Of a stretch of DNA of 64,000 nt, positions 49,667 to 61,739 are shown in pieces. Source of the DNA: Adiantum capillus-veneris (Eukaryota; Streptophyta; Polypodiopsida; Polypodiales; Pteridaceae); the NCBI GenBank assembly GCA_014529385.2, contig CM043944.1:47040768-47104767 (forward strand). Direction: 5' to 3'. The notes beneath the pieces are model-generated. The model was not told the DNA's origin. It ran no database searches and saw only the letters and a list, made by a program, of their open reading frames with translations. The translations under genes and the position numbers were made by a program. Within the stretch, counting starts at the first letter, position 1. Every line of letters begins with the position of its first letter.

Positions 49667-50452
49667 TAGGAGAAGAAAACATTTGTATTTGTGGTAGGGG
49701 GTGTGGGATGTTGATCAATTTTTTCTCTCTACAAAGAGTGAAATTAGGATGTGCGGGGGAAATGGAAGCTCACCCGCACACCATTAGGGGAAGATATATA
49801 CAAGGTGTTTGATATGTAGAGAATATCATATATGAATTTTGACCATGTGTCTCTCTGTGTGTGTGTGTCTCTGTGTGTGTGTTTTAAATTGGAAAAGAAC
49901 ATGTATGTGTAAAACAGGAGATATGTTTGTCATACAAAAACATTTATGTGGTTGTATTGAATCTATTTATGTGGATGCATGGAGCAGGTATTGGTCCATT
50001 TGAGAGACAAACTATGATACCCACAATACCAAAAAACTAAAACTTTGCATTTCAAAAAGTGGAGTACCTACTGGGTGGAGCTTGTCAGGAGAGTCAAATG
50101 CTTAGTCAAATATTAAGTAATGTAGATGCCGTCTATGTGTAAGTCCTTCGTTGAATAACTGGATGTATAGTTGCTCTCATGCTGTGACCGAATACTCTCT
50201 CTCTCTCTAGGTTTTTCTCCACCTAGTTTTTTACCAATGATTGTAACAAATCCCTTTTGTTTGGTGAAGGAATGCTCCTTATCCATGCCCACCAAATGTG
50301 GTATGTTAAGGTCGGTGGAAATGTGGCCAAAAAGAATCGGACACGTACAATTTATTAAATGACCACTAGTTATCATTAGTCAGTTTACATGTATAACACT
50401 TTAATCTGGTAGTGGGCCATGCATGATGCAAATGTCCATATACATTATTGTC

Positions 50453-50455
<3 letters not shown>
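49608..50455. other. No gene recognised
   Basis: AT-rich sequence with short GT/CT repeats. CGCACGCCAATAGGAGAAGA (about 49658) and CGCACACCATTAGGGGAAGA (about 49774) look like an old duplication. Confidence 0.4.

Positions 50456-50531
<76 letters not shown>
50456..50531. repeat. (GA)38 microsatellite
   Basis: Perfect GA tract at the 3' end of the next LINE. Confidence 0.97.
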
Positions 50532-50533
<2 letters not shown>

Positions 50534-50911
50534 CATTCACAAGAGAAATGAAATGATTTATTAACATCTTCAAAAGGCCAACATGACCTATGAGACCAAA
50601 AATTTACAATGTTTGGTGAATCTTAATACAATGTTTGTGAAAACTAAAAAACTGAAAAAACAACTAAACATCTAACTGGAATAAGGGGCAAAGGGGGGGT
50701 GGGGAGGAGAGGGAGAGGGATGGGGTGGGTGGGTGGGGGGGGGGGGGTATTTGGAAATGGAAGCGTCATATACATATCCAAACACGCCTTTATTCATGAT
50801 GGCGGATAACATCAATGTCCTCCATAGTGAGCACTCTAGCAGGATGACTCCTAGCTCGTGCTAGTATGGTGTGGATCTTTTTTCATAATCTCCATCGATG
50901 TGGAGAAGGCC

Positions 50912-52003
50912 CACCCGCTCGATCAAGCAATGTGCCTCTGGTGCTGCTATACTGTGGAGCGTGCTAGTTTGACTCCTCAGTCTGTGATCAAAAGAAATTT
51001 GTAATCTACCAATGTAGATGTATCTCCCTATTTGGGCTCCTCCTCAAGAGGTCCTCTCTATGTTTGGACAACTCCAATAAGTATAGTCTGAGGCATCTCT
51101 GATACTCGTACCTTATGAATCTATAGAGCGGTCTGAAACCCTCTTTGAATAGACAGTGCAAGGGGCCTCATATCTCATAATATATTAGACAGTGACATAT
51201 GTATTGTAACTTTGGCTTGGGCTTTGTTTTCCACAGTTGATAGGTTCCGGACTCGAATGGATCTCCTTTAAATGTGCATGTCTTGATCTCTAGTTGGTTT
51301 GAAGATGCACGTATCTGATCAATAACACATCGTATCCCATGCGATAGATGAGTATCTATGTATCCGGGTCTGATCACAAATCCATCCTCCATAAGCTGAA
51401 GAATATGCCATCTATAGAAAGCCATCTTCGTACCCAACTCATGTCTAGGCTATATCCATGTCCTCCTGGTATCTAATTGAGTTAAAACTTGCCTAAGGAG
51501 CCCATTAATCTTTGCTTGAGTAAGGGAGATGGAGGGTGCTAGGGAGAGTCCAAGTGCTATGCATAAAAGAGACTAATCAAGTGAGTTTCTCCACTACCTA
51601 CAGAGGGGAAGCGAGATCCACCCTCACAATCTCATGTGGTAATGAGGCCTTGGCTCTAATCATCCGAGAGATCATAAAAACCAAAGGCCACTCCATACAT
51701 CACAATCGATCCACATTGCCAATTGTGCTATGATGATCTACTGAGGGTCCCACTATCTCTACTTTGTATAGCATGCTAGAAGTGACCAAAGTGTCAAAGA
51801 GCCAACTTTGTTTGAGGTTCTTGGAACTGAACCTGCGAGCACATCCTCTTGAGTCCTTAGTGCTACGTAAGCTTTGGTCAATCTCCTCTCTCCTGCTCTC
51901 CCCAAGGAAAATTACTGGGCCACTGAATACCACCCCAAAATAGGTATATGCATCTGTATACGTAAAGGTGGGGGACTAACCTCCTGACCCACTATGCCAC
52001 GGT
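50912..52003 (-). repeat. Tandem duplication unit 1 in LINE
   Basis: Near-identical to unit 2 (52004-53104). Contains a C-terminal frame at 51168-51437 (MAFYRWHILQLMEDGFVIRP). Compared with unit 2 it lacks 21 bases near 51960, flanked by ATAC. Confidence 0.8.
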
Positions 52004-53104
52004 GGCCTTCTCCCGCTCGATCAAGCAATGTGCCTCTGGTGTTGCTATACTGTGGAGCGAGCTAGTTTGACTCAGTCTGTGATCAAAAGAAATTTGTAAT
52101 CTGCCGATGTAGATGTATCTCCCTCTTTGGGCTCCTCCTCAAGAGGTCCTCTCTATGTTTGGACACCTCCAATAAGTATAGTCCGAGGCATCTCTGATAC
52201 TCGTACCTTATGACTCTATAGAGCGGTCTGAAACCCTCTTTGAATAGACAGTGCAAGGGGCCTCGTATCTCATAATATATTAGACAGTGACATATGTATT
52301 GTAACTTTGGCTTGGGCTTTGTTTGCCACAATTGATAGGTTCCGGACTCGAATGGATCTCCTTTAAATGTGCATGTCTTGATCTCTAGTTGGTTTGAAGA
52401 TGCACGTATCTGATCAATAACACATCGTATCCCATGCGATAGATGAGTATCTATGTATCCGGGTCTGATCACAAATCCATCCTCCATAAGCTGAAGAATA
52501 TGCCATCTATAGAAAGCCATCTTCGTACCCAACTCATGTCTAGGCTATATCCATGTCCTCCTGGTATCTAATTGAGTTAAAACTTGCCTAAGGAGCCTAT
52601 TAATCTTCGCTTGAGTAAGGGAGATGGAGGGTGCTAGGGAGAGTCCAAGTGTTGTGAATCAAGTGAGTTTCTCCACTACCTATAGAGTGGAAGCGAGCTC
52701 CACCCTAACAATCTCATGTGGTAATGAGGCCTTGGCTCTAATCATCCGAGAGATCATAAAAACCAAAGGCCACTCCATACATCACCATCCATCCACATTG
52801 CCAATTGTGCTATGATGATCTATTGAGGGTCCCACTATCTCTACTTTGTATAGCATGCTAGAAGTGACCAAAGTGTCAAAGAGCCAACTTTGTTTGAGGT
52901 TCTTGGAACTGAACCTGCAAGCACATCCTCTCGAGTCCTTAGTGCTACGTAAGCTTTGGCCAATCTCCTCTCTGCTGCTCTCCCCAAGGAAAATTACTGG
53001 GCCACTGAATACCATCCCAAAATAGGTATATGCATCTGTATACTCCACAGTCTCTCGGTCATACGTAAAGGTGGGGGACTAACCTCCTGACCCACTATGC
53101 CATG
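52004..53104 (-). repeat. Tandem duplication unit 2 in LINE
   Basis: Contains a 149-residue C-terminal frame (52083-52532) with HLSHGIRCVIDQIRASSNQL, a decayed zinc-binding block and a C-terminus HRQITNFF directly before the stop, plus a frame 52782-53048 (LKQSWLFDTLVTSSMLYKVE). Confidence 0.8.
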
Positions 53105-53239
53105 GTGTTACCTTAGTCTTACCAAGGTTCACATACAATTCCCTATCTTTTGAAAACACATGCAATGCATCCAAATAATGTTGCCTCTAGAGAATCTGAA
53201 ATCAACATAATATCATTAATATATAGCAACAATGGAATC

Positions 53240-53242
<3 letters not shown>

Positions 53243-53306
<64 letters not shown>
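53243..53306. repeat. (GA)32 microsatellite at LINE 5' truncation
   Basis: Perfect GA tract; (TC)n on the LINE strand. Confidence 0.97.
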
Positions 53307-53308
<2 letters not shown>

Positions 53309-53584
53309 CAAGGCAAACTTTCTTGTCTCTTTGGAACAACTAACACAGATCTCCCGTAGATGAAGAAAGAGGAAAAGTGGTCACCAAGCTATGCTTAATG
53401 TAGGAAAAGGTATTTGTTTTCATAATTGTTGTTTTTCCCTTCTTATCAAATGTATGTATAGCGTTTTTGACAACAACACGTGTAGATGAAACGACATTTA
53501 AGAGAAACATCTACGCGCACCCTGGAGGAAAGGTAGTAAGAAGGAAAGTTATTTCCTCCTATGGCACACGTGGATGTATCAACA

Positions 53585-53587
53585 ACA

Positions 53588-53669
<82 letters not shown>
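53585..53669. repeat. (ACAT)8(AT)26 compound microsatellite
   Basis: Tetranucleotide repeats grading into perfect AT repeats. Confidence 0.95.
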
Positions 53670-53672
<3 letters not shown>

Positions 53673-53710
53673 TTTCTCGTCCTTTTTCATCTTGCACCTT
53701 GCATGAGACA

Positions 53711-53960
53711 TCATTTGCAAAGCCCAACTACCCATTGGCAGGTAGAGGGATTGCGATACTGAATCCGATGATCTTGACCTTTGATACTATAATGATTGGA
53801 ATTGAAGGCACTACAAATGTTTTCATGTAGGCTATTTGTGGGCACCCCATAATCCGCTTTGAATTTATTGAGATTCTTCTCTAGGCCTCCCCATTGGGCC
53901 TTGACATTGTAGAATACATTTCCACCCACCACTTCCCAAGCAATTTGATGTTTTTATGAT
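53711..53960 (-). other. Unrecognised open frame
   Basis: After a stop near 53960 a frame of about 80 residues reads KHQIAWEVVGGNVFYNVKAQ, WGGLEKNLNKFKADYGVP and HENICSAFNSNHYSIKGQDH. Composition looks protein-like rather than random, but no family is recognised and no splice sites are obvious. Confidence 0.25.
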
Positions 53961-53969
53961 CCCACAGAA

Positions 53970-55380
53970 ACGGATACACACCTCTCATGGAACATTTTTC
54001 CATCAGTTCACCATTTGAGGAGGCAACCTAGTATGCCTTTTGATAGAGGAGCCGATATTGTTCTAGCAACTTGTCGCTCACCATGTGCAGGTGTAGGGGA
54101 CCTCAAATACGGTTAGCCATTCAGCCATGGTAGGTCATCCTCTGTCAGGTCTTTTGAAAGCCTCCCGTCAAGGCTCAACCCGTAGTACTGAGTGTGCAAC
54201 TCCTATATTGAGAAGAAAAATTGCCTAAGTCATGGGTACTTGCAACCCATAAGCATGAAAATAATGCAATATTGTAAGATTTATGCATCGAACTCCTATG
54301 ATTAACAAGCCCAAACCAAACCAGAATGTACCTTTGTGGCCGAACATTGTTTAGAGTTTTTTTGGAAAGACACATCCACCGTGTCCTATTCTGGGGGGGA
54401 TAGGGGGTTTTCTCCATATTTTCCTCCCAAATAACTCCTCTCTTACCCCACAAATTGGAGGGTGTGGAATTCTAAGGTGTATCTCGTTTCATAGTGGTTA
54501 GAGAAACACAACCTTTCTTAATGGTTAGAGCAACAGGGGAGGCTAGCAACAACAAGTAGGCATGCATTAGCAGTACCCTATAATTGTGAGTGGGATTGGG
54601 GGGAGATCAACAAGGGAAGTGGAGGGGAGAGAGAGATGAGCAATGGAGAAGCACAAACCCCAAGCAATAGCGATGGTGATCGCTAGTTGTGTGATGGGGA
54701 ATCTCATGAAAATTAATTTTTAATCTTCTAAAACTATTTCCCATCTTAATTTGGCCAATTATGTCCAGGGAAAAGAAAAGAGAACAAGTTATTTGATTAA
54801 GTGCTTAACCAAAATGGTCAAAGGCTTGGGACCAAAAGGGAAGAAGTCCATAAAGGGCAAGGGTAATTGCTATTTAGTTATCCCAGTCATAGGTATAGGT
54901 CAAGGAAGGATGGATATATCCTTAGAAGCCTTGATCAAAGGTACAAGACAAAGGAGATGGCTTAGAGCAGTTATAGGAGTCTAAAAATAAAAAGTAGCCA
55001 TGCTAAGCTCAAGTCATTAGAATAATTCTTTAAACTCCAAGTATGAAGTCAAGAAAGCCTCATGATAAATTTCTAACTTGCCACAAATTGTCTAAATTTA
55101 TTAGGTTTCAGGAGCAGTTTGGTAACACCTCTAAAGCACTGTGCTAAGGTTTTACACATGAGGTGAATTTTTAAATCCAAAGGGTGAGTTTTATTTTTAT
55201 AAAAGTCCATCCTAATTTAGGAGGTCCTAAATTAGTAAGTAGGCTCTGTAGCTCGGGTCAGCTTCATGAAATATCCAAGGCTTGTGCAAAGATCTTGCAC
55301 CCAACCTAATTAAATTAAAGGATAAGTTTATGGTTTTTAATAAATGAAAGGGAAAAGCTAAAGTCTAAGGCTAGATCAGC
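53970..55380. other. No gene recognised
   Basis: AT-rich sequence, no domain and no repeat shared with the rest of the window. May be intergenic or old LTR-element DNA. Confidence 0.4.
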
Positions 55381-55389
55381 CCTTCCCCA

Positions 55390-55920
55390 TTTAGAAAGTT
55401 GACTCTAGTCCTTCTTTACTAAGTTTGGTTAGACCACATGTCCAAAGTAGCACCGACTTGCTTTATGTGAAGTTAGCAAGTGTGCGTGAGTGTGTGTCGT
55501 GTGTACACTTGCCAAGACAAGTCCTCCGGAAAGGAGGGGGGGGGGGGGGGGGGGGGGGGGCATTTTTTCAAGTATAGAAAACTTGGACAAGTGTATGGGC
55601 ATGCATTAGTTGCATTTTGAGTGTTCACTTCTCATTGGCCCGGTGGTATGCATTCCATTTTAAGACTACTCTTGACTCTAGTCCTTCTTTACTAAGTTTG
55701 GCTAGACCACATGTCCAAAGTAGCACCGACTTGCTTTATGTGAAGTTAGCAAGTGCACATGAGTGTGTGGTGTATCTACACTTGCCTAGACAAGTCCGGG
55801 GTGGGGGGCAAGTTTTTCAAGTATATCAAACTTAGACAAGTGTATAAAGATGCATTAGTTGCATTTTGAGTGTCCAGTTCTCATTGGCCAAGTGGTATGC
55901 ATTCCATTTGAAGACTAGCC
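55390..55920. repeat. Tandem duplication of about 0.28 kb containing a poly(G)25 tract
   Basis: 55390-55672 and 55673-55920 share CTAGTCCTTCTTTACTAAGT, CCAAAGTAGCACCGACTTGC and GGTATGCATTCCATTT. Copy 1 carries 25 consecutive G (55536-55560) where copy 2 has GGGGTGGGGGG. Confidence 0.85.
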
Positions 55921-55929
55921 GTAAGTTTT

Positions 55930-56981
55930 CGTGAACATATAAGCAAAGGGCCATTGGATTTTTGTTCTCTTGCTCCTCATACACACACTCTCACGTGCCC
56001 AAGTTGGAAAAGCAAGCTCTTTCTCTCTCCCTGTCTCATGGGAGCTCAAGAGGTGGCCATCATGCTCAAGCACTTGGCTATGGATGCGAATCCAGGCAAG
56101 TGAAAGATTCTTCTTCTTAATCTCTACTACTCTATTATGCTAAGCTATGCTAAGATATTGTCCTTGAGTAAGCATACACGAAATACAAATTCTCTTGCAA
56201 ATACTTCTTTCACCCTTATCTATCTCTTACCCCGCAGTTCTTCCTCCCTATTGGGGTGTTTAGGGCTTGGGAAGGAGGATTATACCATGAAATCTTGAAC
56301 GACACAATCTTCTTCGTTCATGGAAAGCACCACAAGAGCACAAGTTGTGTTGTAATCAACGCTTTCTTCGAGAGAGAATTCTAATACAAAGACCTTTTGA
56401 GGGGTGGGGTGGGGGGTGGGGGGGGGGGGGCTTCAAGCAAATTTGGTCAGAGACCATAGTTACTCTCTTGATTGGGTGCAAAGCTATGTTGACAAAGAAA
56501 ATTTCTTCATCCCTCCACTCAAGCATGAAGATATTATCCTAGGAGCACCATGATTTCATTTCATGGCCACCACTACTAAGTTTCTTGAGAGAAAGGTCCT
56601 CTTTTCCTATAGAGACAAGGATGTTGCATTTGATGTAAATAGTGTGGGCAACACTATACCACTTTTACAAACTCAAACTTTAAACAAAGTAATGAAAATC
56701 TCTCCTTTTTTGTTACATGTTTTTTTGTCAAGGAGTCTAAGAAAGATGGATGTGTTACCATATACATGTGGTGGTGATGTGTGTGAACACATTAGGACCG
56801 CCAGGGCATTTTTTCCCTCACTTTGAGGTTTCTCCCCTCGTCCATTGTATATACGCCCATAATTGTAGGGCTATTCATCTTTCCATTGCACACTAAGTAC
56901 AACACCCTCTATTGTGTGCCTTGAGCTTCCTTCGTCTTCTCCAAGATGCGTGTGTTTTCTTGCAACCCTAATTCCAACAAT
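55930..56981 (+). mobile_element. Probable LTR/leader region upstream of the copia element
   Basis: The right end AATTCCAACA at 56979 directly precedes a tRNA-type primer site and is therefore an LTR end. TATA-like sequences occur at 55934 and 56846. The LTR's left boundary could not be fixed because no second LTR is present. Confidence 0.45.
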
Positions 56982-56993
56982 TGGTATCAGACC
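56982..56993 (+). other. Primer-binding site of the copia element
   Basis: TGGTATCAGACC, a variant of the tRNA-Met-type site. Confidence 0.8.
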
Positions 56994-57341
56994 AGGTTAC
57001 ATCCTCCCGGGCTTAGTCGCCAGTAACTCAGCACACGTCTGCTCACTTTCTTCGATTTTAGTGAGCTTTAGCGAGCGTTCATAGGTTGATAATTTTTTTT
57101 GGGATAGCTCATAGAGCTTAAGCTGCTCAGATTTCTGATTCGGGCTCATTTCGGCCTCCGCTTCCACTACAAGCAATAATGCACTGGCTATTTTGTCATT
57201 TTGTACAGAATTTTTGTTAGTGCCATTTTTTGCATAACAGTTTTCTTAGAATCTTCTATGGTTTGTGCTGTATAGCACGTGTTGTTCCCGCTTTGTGTCT
57301 CCTCTTTTTGAGTAGTTTTCACATCAGGTACAATATTTACC

Positions 57342-58003
57342 ATGGCTGACAATAACACAGATTTGTTCAAGATGTTTGCTGCTGAGAACACATTGGATGG
57401 GGATAATTACCCTGTGTGGGCTTACATGATGCAACATGTTCTTGTATCAAAGGGCGTCTAGAATATTGTGCAAGGCATTGATGTACGTCTTGGTTCTGAG
57501 GATGTAGGCGATGTTGAGGATGTTGCAGGTCTTGTTGCAAGGATTGCTACTGTTAGAGTTGTTTTCCTTATGGCAAAACAAGCTCGTTGGGATAAAGGAT
57601 ATGCAGGCTCATGCGTTGATTGCATTGTCTGTGAAGCGCACCATTATTCCTCACATTCGTTCAACGAAATCTGCAAAACAAGCTTGGGATATTCTGGCTG
57701 ATCTTTATGCAAGCTGCAATGAGGCAAAAATTGCATTGCTGTGTAAAGAGCTAGAGTCAAAGATTATGCATGAGGAAGATGATATGGACACTTTCCTTAC
57801 TGGTGTCAAGGATATCAATGAGCAACTTATTTTTGCAAGTGAAGTCATTTCAGATAGTTCCCTTGTGCAAACTGTTCTTGATGCCTTGCCAGACTCTTAC
57901 CAAACTTTTGCTAGTACTTGGAGACTCATGACCCAAGAAAATCTTGAAGTCAAGTTTGATGCATCATGCACATTGTTGTTGCAAGAGTCACTTTCCAAAA
58001 AAA
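57342..58003 (+). pseudogene. Copia gag
   Basis: ATG start MADNNTDLFKMFAAENTLDG with DNYPVWAYMMQHVLVSKGV, a stop at 57459-57461, a frameshift near 57590, then AHALIALSVKRTIIPHIRST and AKQAWDILADLYASCNEAK (the UBN2/copia gag signature) to SLPDSYQTFASTW-like sequence. The frame is lost in a 12-A run at 57992-58003. Confidence 0.82.
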
Positions 58004-58754
58004 AAAAAGGACTAGACAGCGTGCAATTGAACAGGCTTTTATTGCTGCTCAAAGAAAGGGTAGTAACAACAATGCAACCACTTCTTATGGTTCTTCTGCG
58101 AGTGGAAAATCGCCTGTTCCTAATGCTTTTACTGGTAGCAATTTGTTTGGAAATGTTGGTGATAAGGACAAAAAGAAGATGTGGTGCCATTATTGTAAAG
58201 CTAATGATCACTTGATCAAGCATTGTCCTAAGTTGAAGGCCAAAGAGGCTAAGAAGAAAGAGGGTGGTGCCATTGCAAATGGTGGTTCCACTACAAATGC
58301 AGCCATGATTGAGTCTTCTGTGAAAGGAGACTGTGATGTTGATGCAAAATGGGCTTTTAGTGCAGAGTGTACCTATAATCCTGCTGTCCATGATGCATGC
58401 ATGTCAGTTGCTGCTGTGTGGTATTTTGATAGTGGTGCTACAAAGCATATTACCTCACATCGTGAATTGTTCACCTCTCTCGAGTCTGTCCCTTATGGGA
58501 ATTCAGTCACTTTTGCCAACAATGCCTCTTATCCGGTTCAAGGAGTTGAAAAGATTGTGATTACTGCTACAAATGACAATTCTTTCACACTTGTTGATAC
58601 ACTTTATGTACCTGAGATCAAGAAGAATCTTTTGTCTGCATCTGCACTTCCTAGACTTGGACTTGTAGTCAAGTTTGTGGATGACAGATGTACAATACAT
58701 GATCTCAGATTTGGAAATTGTTGCATCTGGCATATTATGTCGTGGGCTGTATAA
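58004..58754 (+). pseudogene. Copia nucleocapsid and protease
   Basis: Zinc knuckle CHYCKANDHLIKHC near 58183, then VWYFDSGATKHITSHRELF with an intact Asp-Ser-Gly-Ala protease site near 58425, and LYVPEIKKNLLSASAL. Ends at a stop at 58752-58754 in this frame. Confidence 0.85.
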
Positions 58755-59740
58755 GATCACTTTGTATGAAAAGTGTGGAAAGAATTTTACAAATGCAGTT
58801 GTGGATTCAAAGGCTATTTCAGATGCAAAACTTTGGCATGCACGTTTTGGTCATTTGAATTTTGCCAGTTTGCTGCGTTTGCAAAAATCTGATATGGTTG
58901 CTTCTTTGCCACCTCTTGAAGCACCTGTATAACATGTTTGTGAAGGCTGTATTTTGGGTAAGATGCAACGTTCTAATTTTCCAAAGGATCGTTTAGTTAG
59001 GACCACATGCAGGTTGCAGCTTGTGCATAGTGATGTTTGTGGGCCCATGCAAACTCCGTCCTTGGGCAATTACCTTTACTTCGTGACTTTCATTGATGAT
59101 TACTCCAGCATGCATGGGTATTTTTGCTTAAAGCAAAGTCTGAAGTATTTATATGCTTCAAAATTTCTTTGGTTATGGCTGAAAATGTCTCAAAATGTAC
59201 TATGGGCACCCTCCGTTCCGATCGAGGGGGGGAGTATATGTCTCATGAATTTAATGCATTTCTGGCTAGTCGTGGGATGAAACACCAATGTACAATGCCT
59301 TATACACCTCAATAAAATGGTGTTGCTGAGAGGAAAAACAGGCCACTTACGGAAATGGCACGATGTATGGTCAAAAGTCAAGCTTTGCCGCATTCTTTTT
59401 GGCTTGAAGCCATCATGTGTGCCACTTATGTACTAAATAGGTGTCCTATGAAAGCTTTGTAGTCTATCACTCCATATGAAGCATGGCATGATAGAAAGCC
59501 TTCTATTGAGCACATGCCTGTTTTTGGCTGTTTGGCATATGCTTTGGTGCCACAAACACAATGCAAAAAATTGGATGATAATTCTGTCAAATGTATTTTT
59601 GTTGGTTATAGTGATTAAAGAAAAGGTTACAGGTTGTATCAGCCACAAACAAAGTGTATCCTGGTTTCACGGGATGTTGTATTTGTGGTGTTCAGCCCTT
59701 ACTGTCATGTACTAGAGATAGTAATGTAAGCTCGCATGAC
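58742..59740 (+). pseudogene. Copia GAG-pre-integrase and integrase
   Basis: LWHARFGHLNFASLLRLQKS (pre-integrase HHCC region), CEGCILGKMQRSNFPKD, LVHSDVCGPMQTPSLGNYLY (first catalytic Asp) and FVTFIDDYSS. After a frameshift, GTLRSDRGGEYMSHEFNAFL (second Asp and Glu in view). Stops follow in several frames. Confidence 0.83.
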
Positions 59741-60097
59741 ACTTATGACACATTGTTGCCTTATTTCAGTGGTGGAAGTATGAATGTAAATTCCAATGAG
59801 GCAAATGTATAGCCTATGGGGGTTTTTGAAAATGTTACAGATCAGTCTATTACTGATGCAGATGTACATGATGTACTTGATGAGGAAAGGGCTGAAAATG
59901 AGCAGGCTAGAGGTATGCCTAAATGGCTGGTGCATACTTTGTGTGATAGTAAATTGGATGCACCTTTCTCTAGTCACACTTGTTCAGGCTCTCGCCATGC
60001 ATCTTATGTATCAGATTGTTATGCTTTGGCTGTGTCTAGCTTACATGATGTTGAGGAACCTCTGTCTTTTGATAAAGCACAAAATTCAAAAAATTGA

Positions 60098-61238
60098 ATG
60101 GCTGCCATGCAAACAGAATATGATGCACTTAAAGAAAATGACACATGGAATTTATGTGATTTACCTCTTGGCAAAAAGGCCATTGGTACGAAGTGGGTTT
60201 ACAAGTTGAAATGCAGGCTGGATGGTGAGGTTGATCGCCATAAGGCTCGACTTGTTGCAAAAGGCTATGCGCTTTCTATGTGTATTGGCAGCTCATTTTG
60301 GTTGGGATGTACATCAGTCAGACATTGTCTTCTTTCTTGAATGGTGACATATTTGAGGAAGTTTATGTAACGTAGCCTCCTTGTTTTGTCAGAAAAGGAC
60401 AAGAAAATAAGGTGTGAAAATGTAACAAAGCTTTGTATGGGTTGAAGCAATATCCTCGTGGCTGGTATGAGAAGGCTGACACTCATTTGGTCAAATGAGG
60501 CTGCTTTGTAACAATCCAACAGAAAGCACATTGTACTTCTCATTGTGGTTCTTTATGTAGATGATTTGCTGATCACTAGACCAAATGAGAGACATATTGC
60601 CGAATTTAAGGCTGATTTGAATGCTACTTTCAAAAAGAATGATTTGGGATTGTTGCATCTTTACTTGGGTATACAATTTAAGCAGTGTGATGGTGGTATT
60701 GCCTAATGTCAGGAAAGTTACATAGAGACATTTCTATGTAAGTTTGGACGTGAGGATTGCAAACCGATTGCCACTCCCGTGGAAACATGATTAAAATTAA
60801 GTCTTCATGATGTTGGGGATCCTGCAGATGTCACTCTTTACCAAATTGATGTTGAATGCCTCATTTATGTATGCAACACGAGACCGGATATTCCATTTCA
60901 GTCTCACAGGTGAGCAGATTTATGCATAGCCTGGGTCTAAGAATTGGCAAGGTGTTATGAGGATTTTTTGCTACTTAAGTGGCACTTTACATCTTGGCTT
61001 GTTTAATCCCAAGGGGGGATCATTGTCGCCAGATTTACATGCTTTTTTGCACTCAGATTGGGCTGGTTGTTTTGACACGCGAGTGTCCACAAGTGGTTTT
61101 TGTTTCATGCTTGGCAATTCATGTATATCATGGTTGAGCAAGAAGCAACCTACTGTGGCCACTTCTAGTTGTGAGGCTGAGTACATGGCAATCTTCACAA
61201 GTGCGGTTGAGTGTGTATGGCTCAATCGCCTATGCTAA
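60098..61238 (+). pseudogene. Copia reverse transcriptase and RNase H
   Basis: MAAMQTEYDALKENDTWNLC, GTKWVYKLKCRLDGEVDRHK (RT start), LYVDDLLITR (catalytic YVDD) near 60553, DLGLLHLYLGIQFKQ, then RNase H HSDWAGCFDTRVSTSGFCFM (catalytic Asp) and SSCEAEYMAI (Glu). Frameshifts at about 60260, 60400-60550 and 60780-60950. Confidence 0.85.
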
Positions 61239-61257
61239 GGAAATTATTCATAATATT

Positions 61258-61430
61258 GTAACGCCCTTGAGTCCACGTCCCAACTTGCCTCACATTTGTA
61301 AAATCGAAAACTTTGTAAATTTGGGTCATTTCGCACCCCACTGTCTCTTGAACCCACGACCTCCATCTAATAAGCCATGTGCTCTAACCACTATGCTTGC
61401 ATGCGCACATGGAATTTGGCCCTGTCATAC
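61258..61430 (-). mobile_element. tRNA-derived SINE-like sequence
   Basis: On the minus strand an A-box-like AGCATAGTGGTTAGAGC (61381-61398) is followed about 35 bases later by a B-box-like GGTCGTGGGTTCAAG (61347-61361), the layout of a tRNA-derived RNA polymerase III promoter. About 90 bp of non-tRNA sequence follow. No poly(A) or T tail is obvious. A tRNA pseudogene is the alternative. Confidence 0.5.
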
Positions 61431-61667
61431 TGGGTAAACGAGGGCAGATTTGTAGATTTGGGTCGCCCGATCGAACGGCCAGGATCTACACGCACCCTCA
61501 TTTTCTCCTCCACCCTTGATCCCATTGGAACAATATCAGGTGATATAGTGTTGAAGAGGGCCGCTCTGCCCTCCGCACGTGCAATCCAAGTACAAAACTG
61601 GTAGTCCTCTAGGGAGAAGGCACAAGACTTGAATCTGGACTCTGGATCCAGGTGGAAACTTTCTAGC

Positions 61668-61738
61668 ACACATGGTAAGTTGCAACAAGCACCCCTTGGA
61701 ATCTGATCCAACATGGTAAGTTGCAACAAGCACCCCTT
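61668..61738. repeat. Two tandem copies of a 28-bp unit
   Basis: CATGGTAAGTTGCAACAAGC and eight further bases occur at 61670-61697 and again at 61711-61738, separated by 13 bases. Confidence 0.9.
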
Positions 61739-61739
61739 G

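Larger units (their letters stand above)
50532..53242 (-). mobile_element. LINE with internal 1.1-kb tandem duplication, 5'-truncated
   Basis: Sense strand: 5' truncation at (TC)n near 53243, remnants of the YADD region (53143-53240), then two tandem copies of the post-RT to C-terminal part, then the 3' UTR with hairpin (50575-50589) and GATGTTAATAAATC before (TC)n. It belongs to the lineage of the 23-kb LINE. Dead: many stops. Confidence 0.82.
56982..61250 (+). mobile_element. Ty1/copia retrotransposon, decayed, no 3' LTR found
   Basis: Domain order gag, protease, integrase, RT, RNase H is the copia order. Reading frames change at least six times. The element stops after RNase H at about 61250, where a SINE-like sequence begins, and no 3' LTR was seen. 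Confidence 0.85.

Noticed and set aside
56038-56103. Short ATG frame (MGAQEVAIMLKHLAMDANPGK) with a possible GC-type donor CAGGCAAGT
   Set aside because: Only 21 codons, no partner exon and no recognised protein; probably part of the LTR/leader region.
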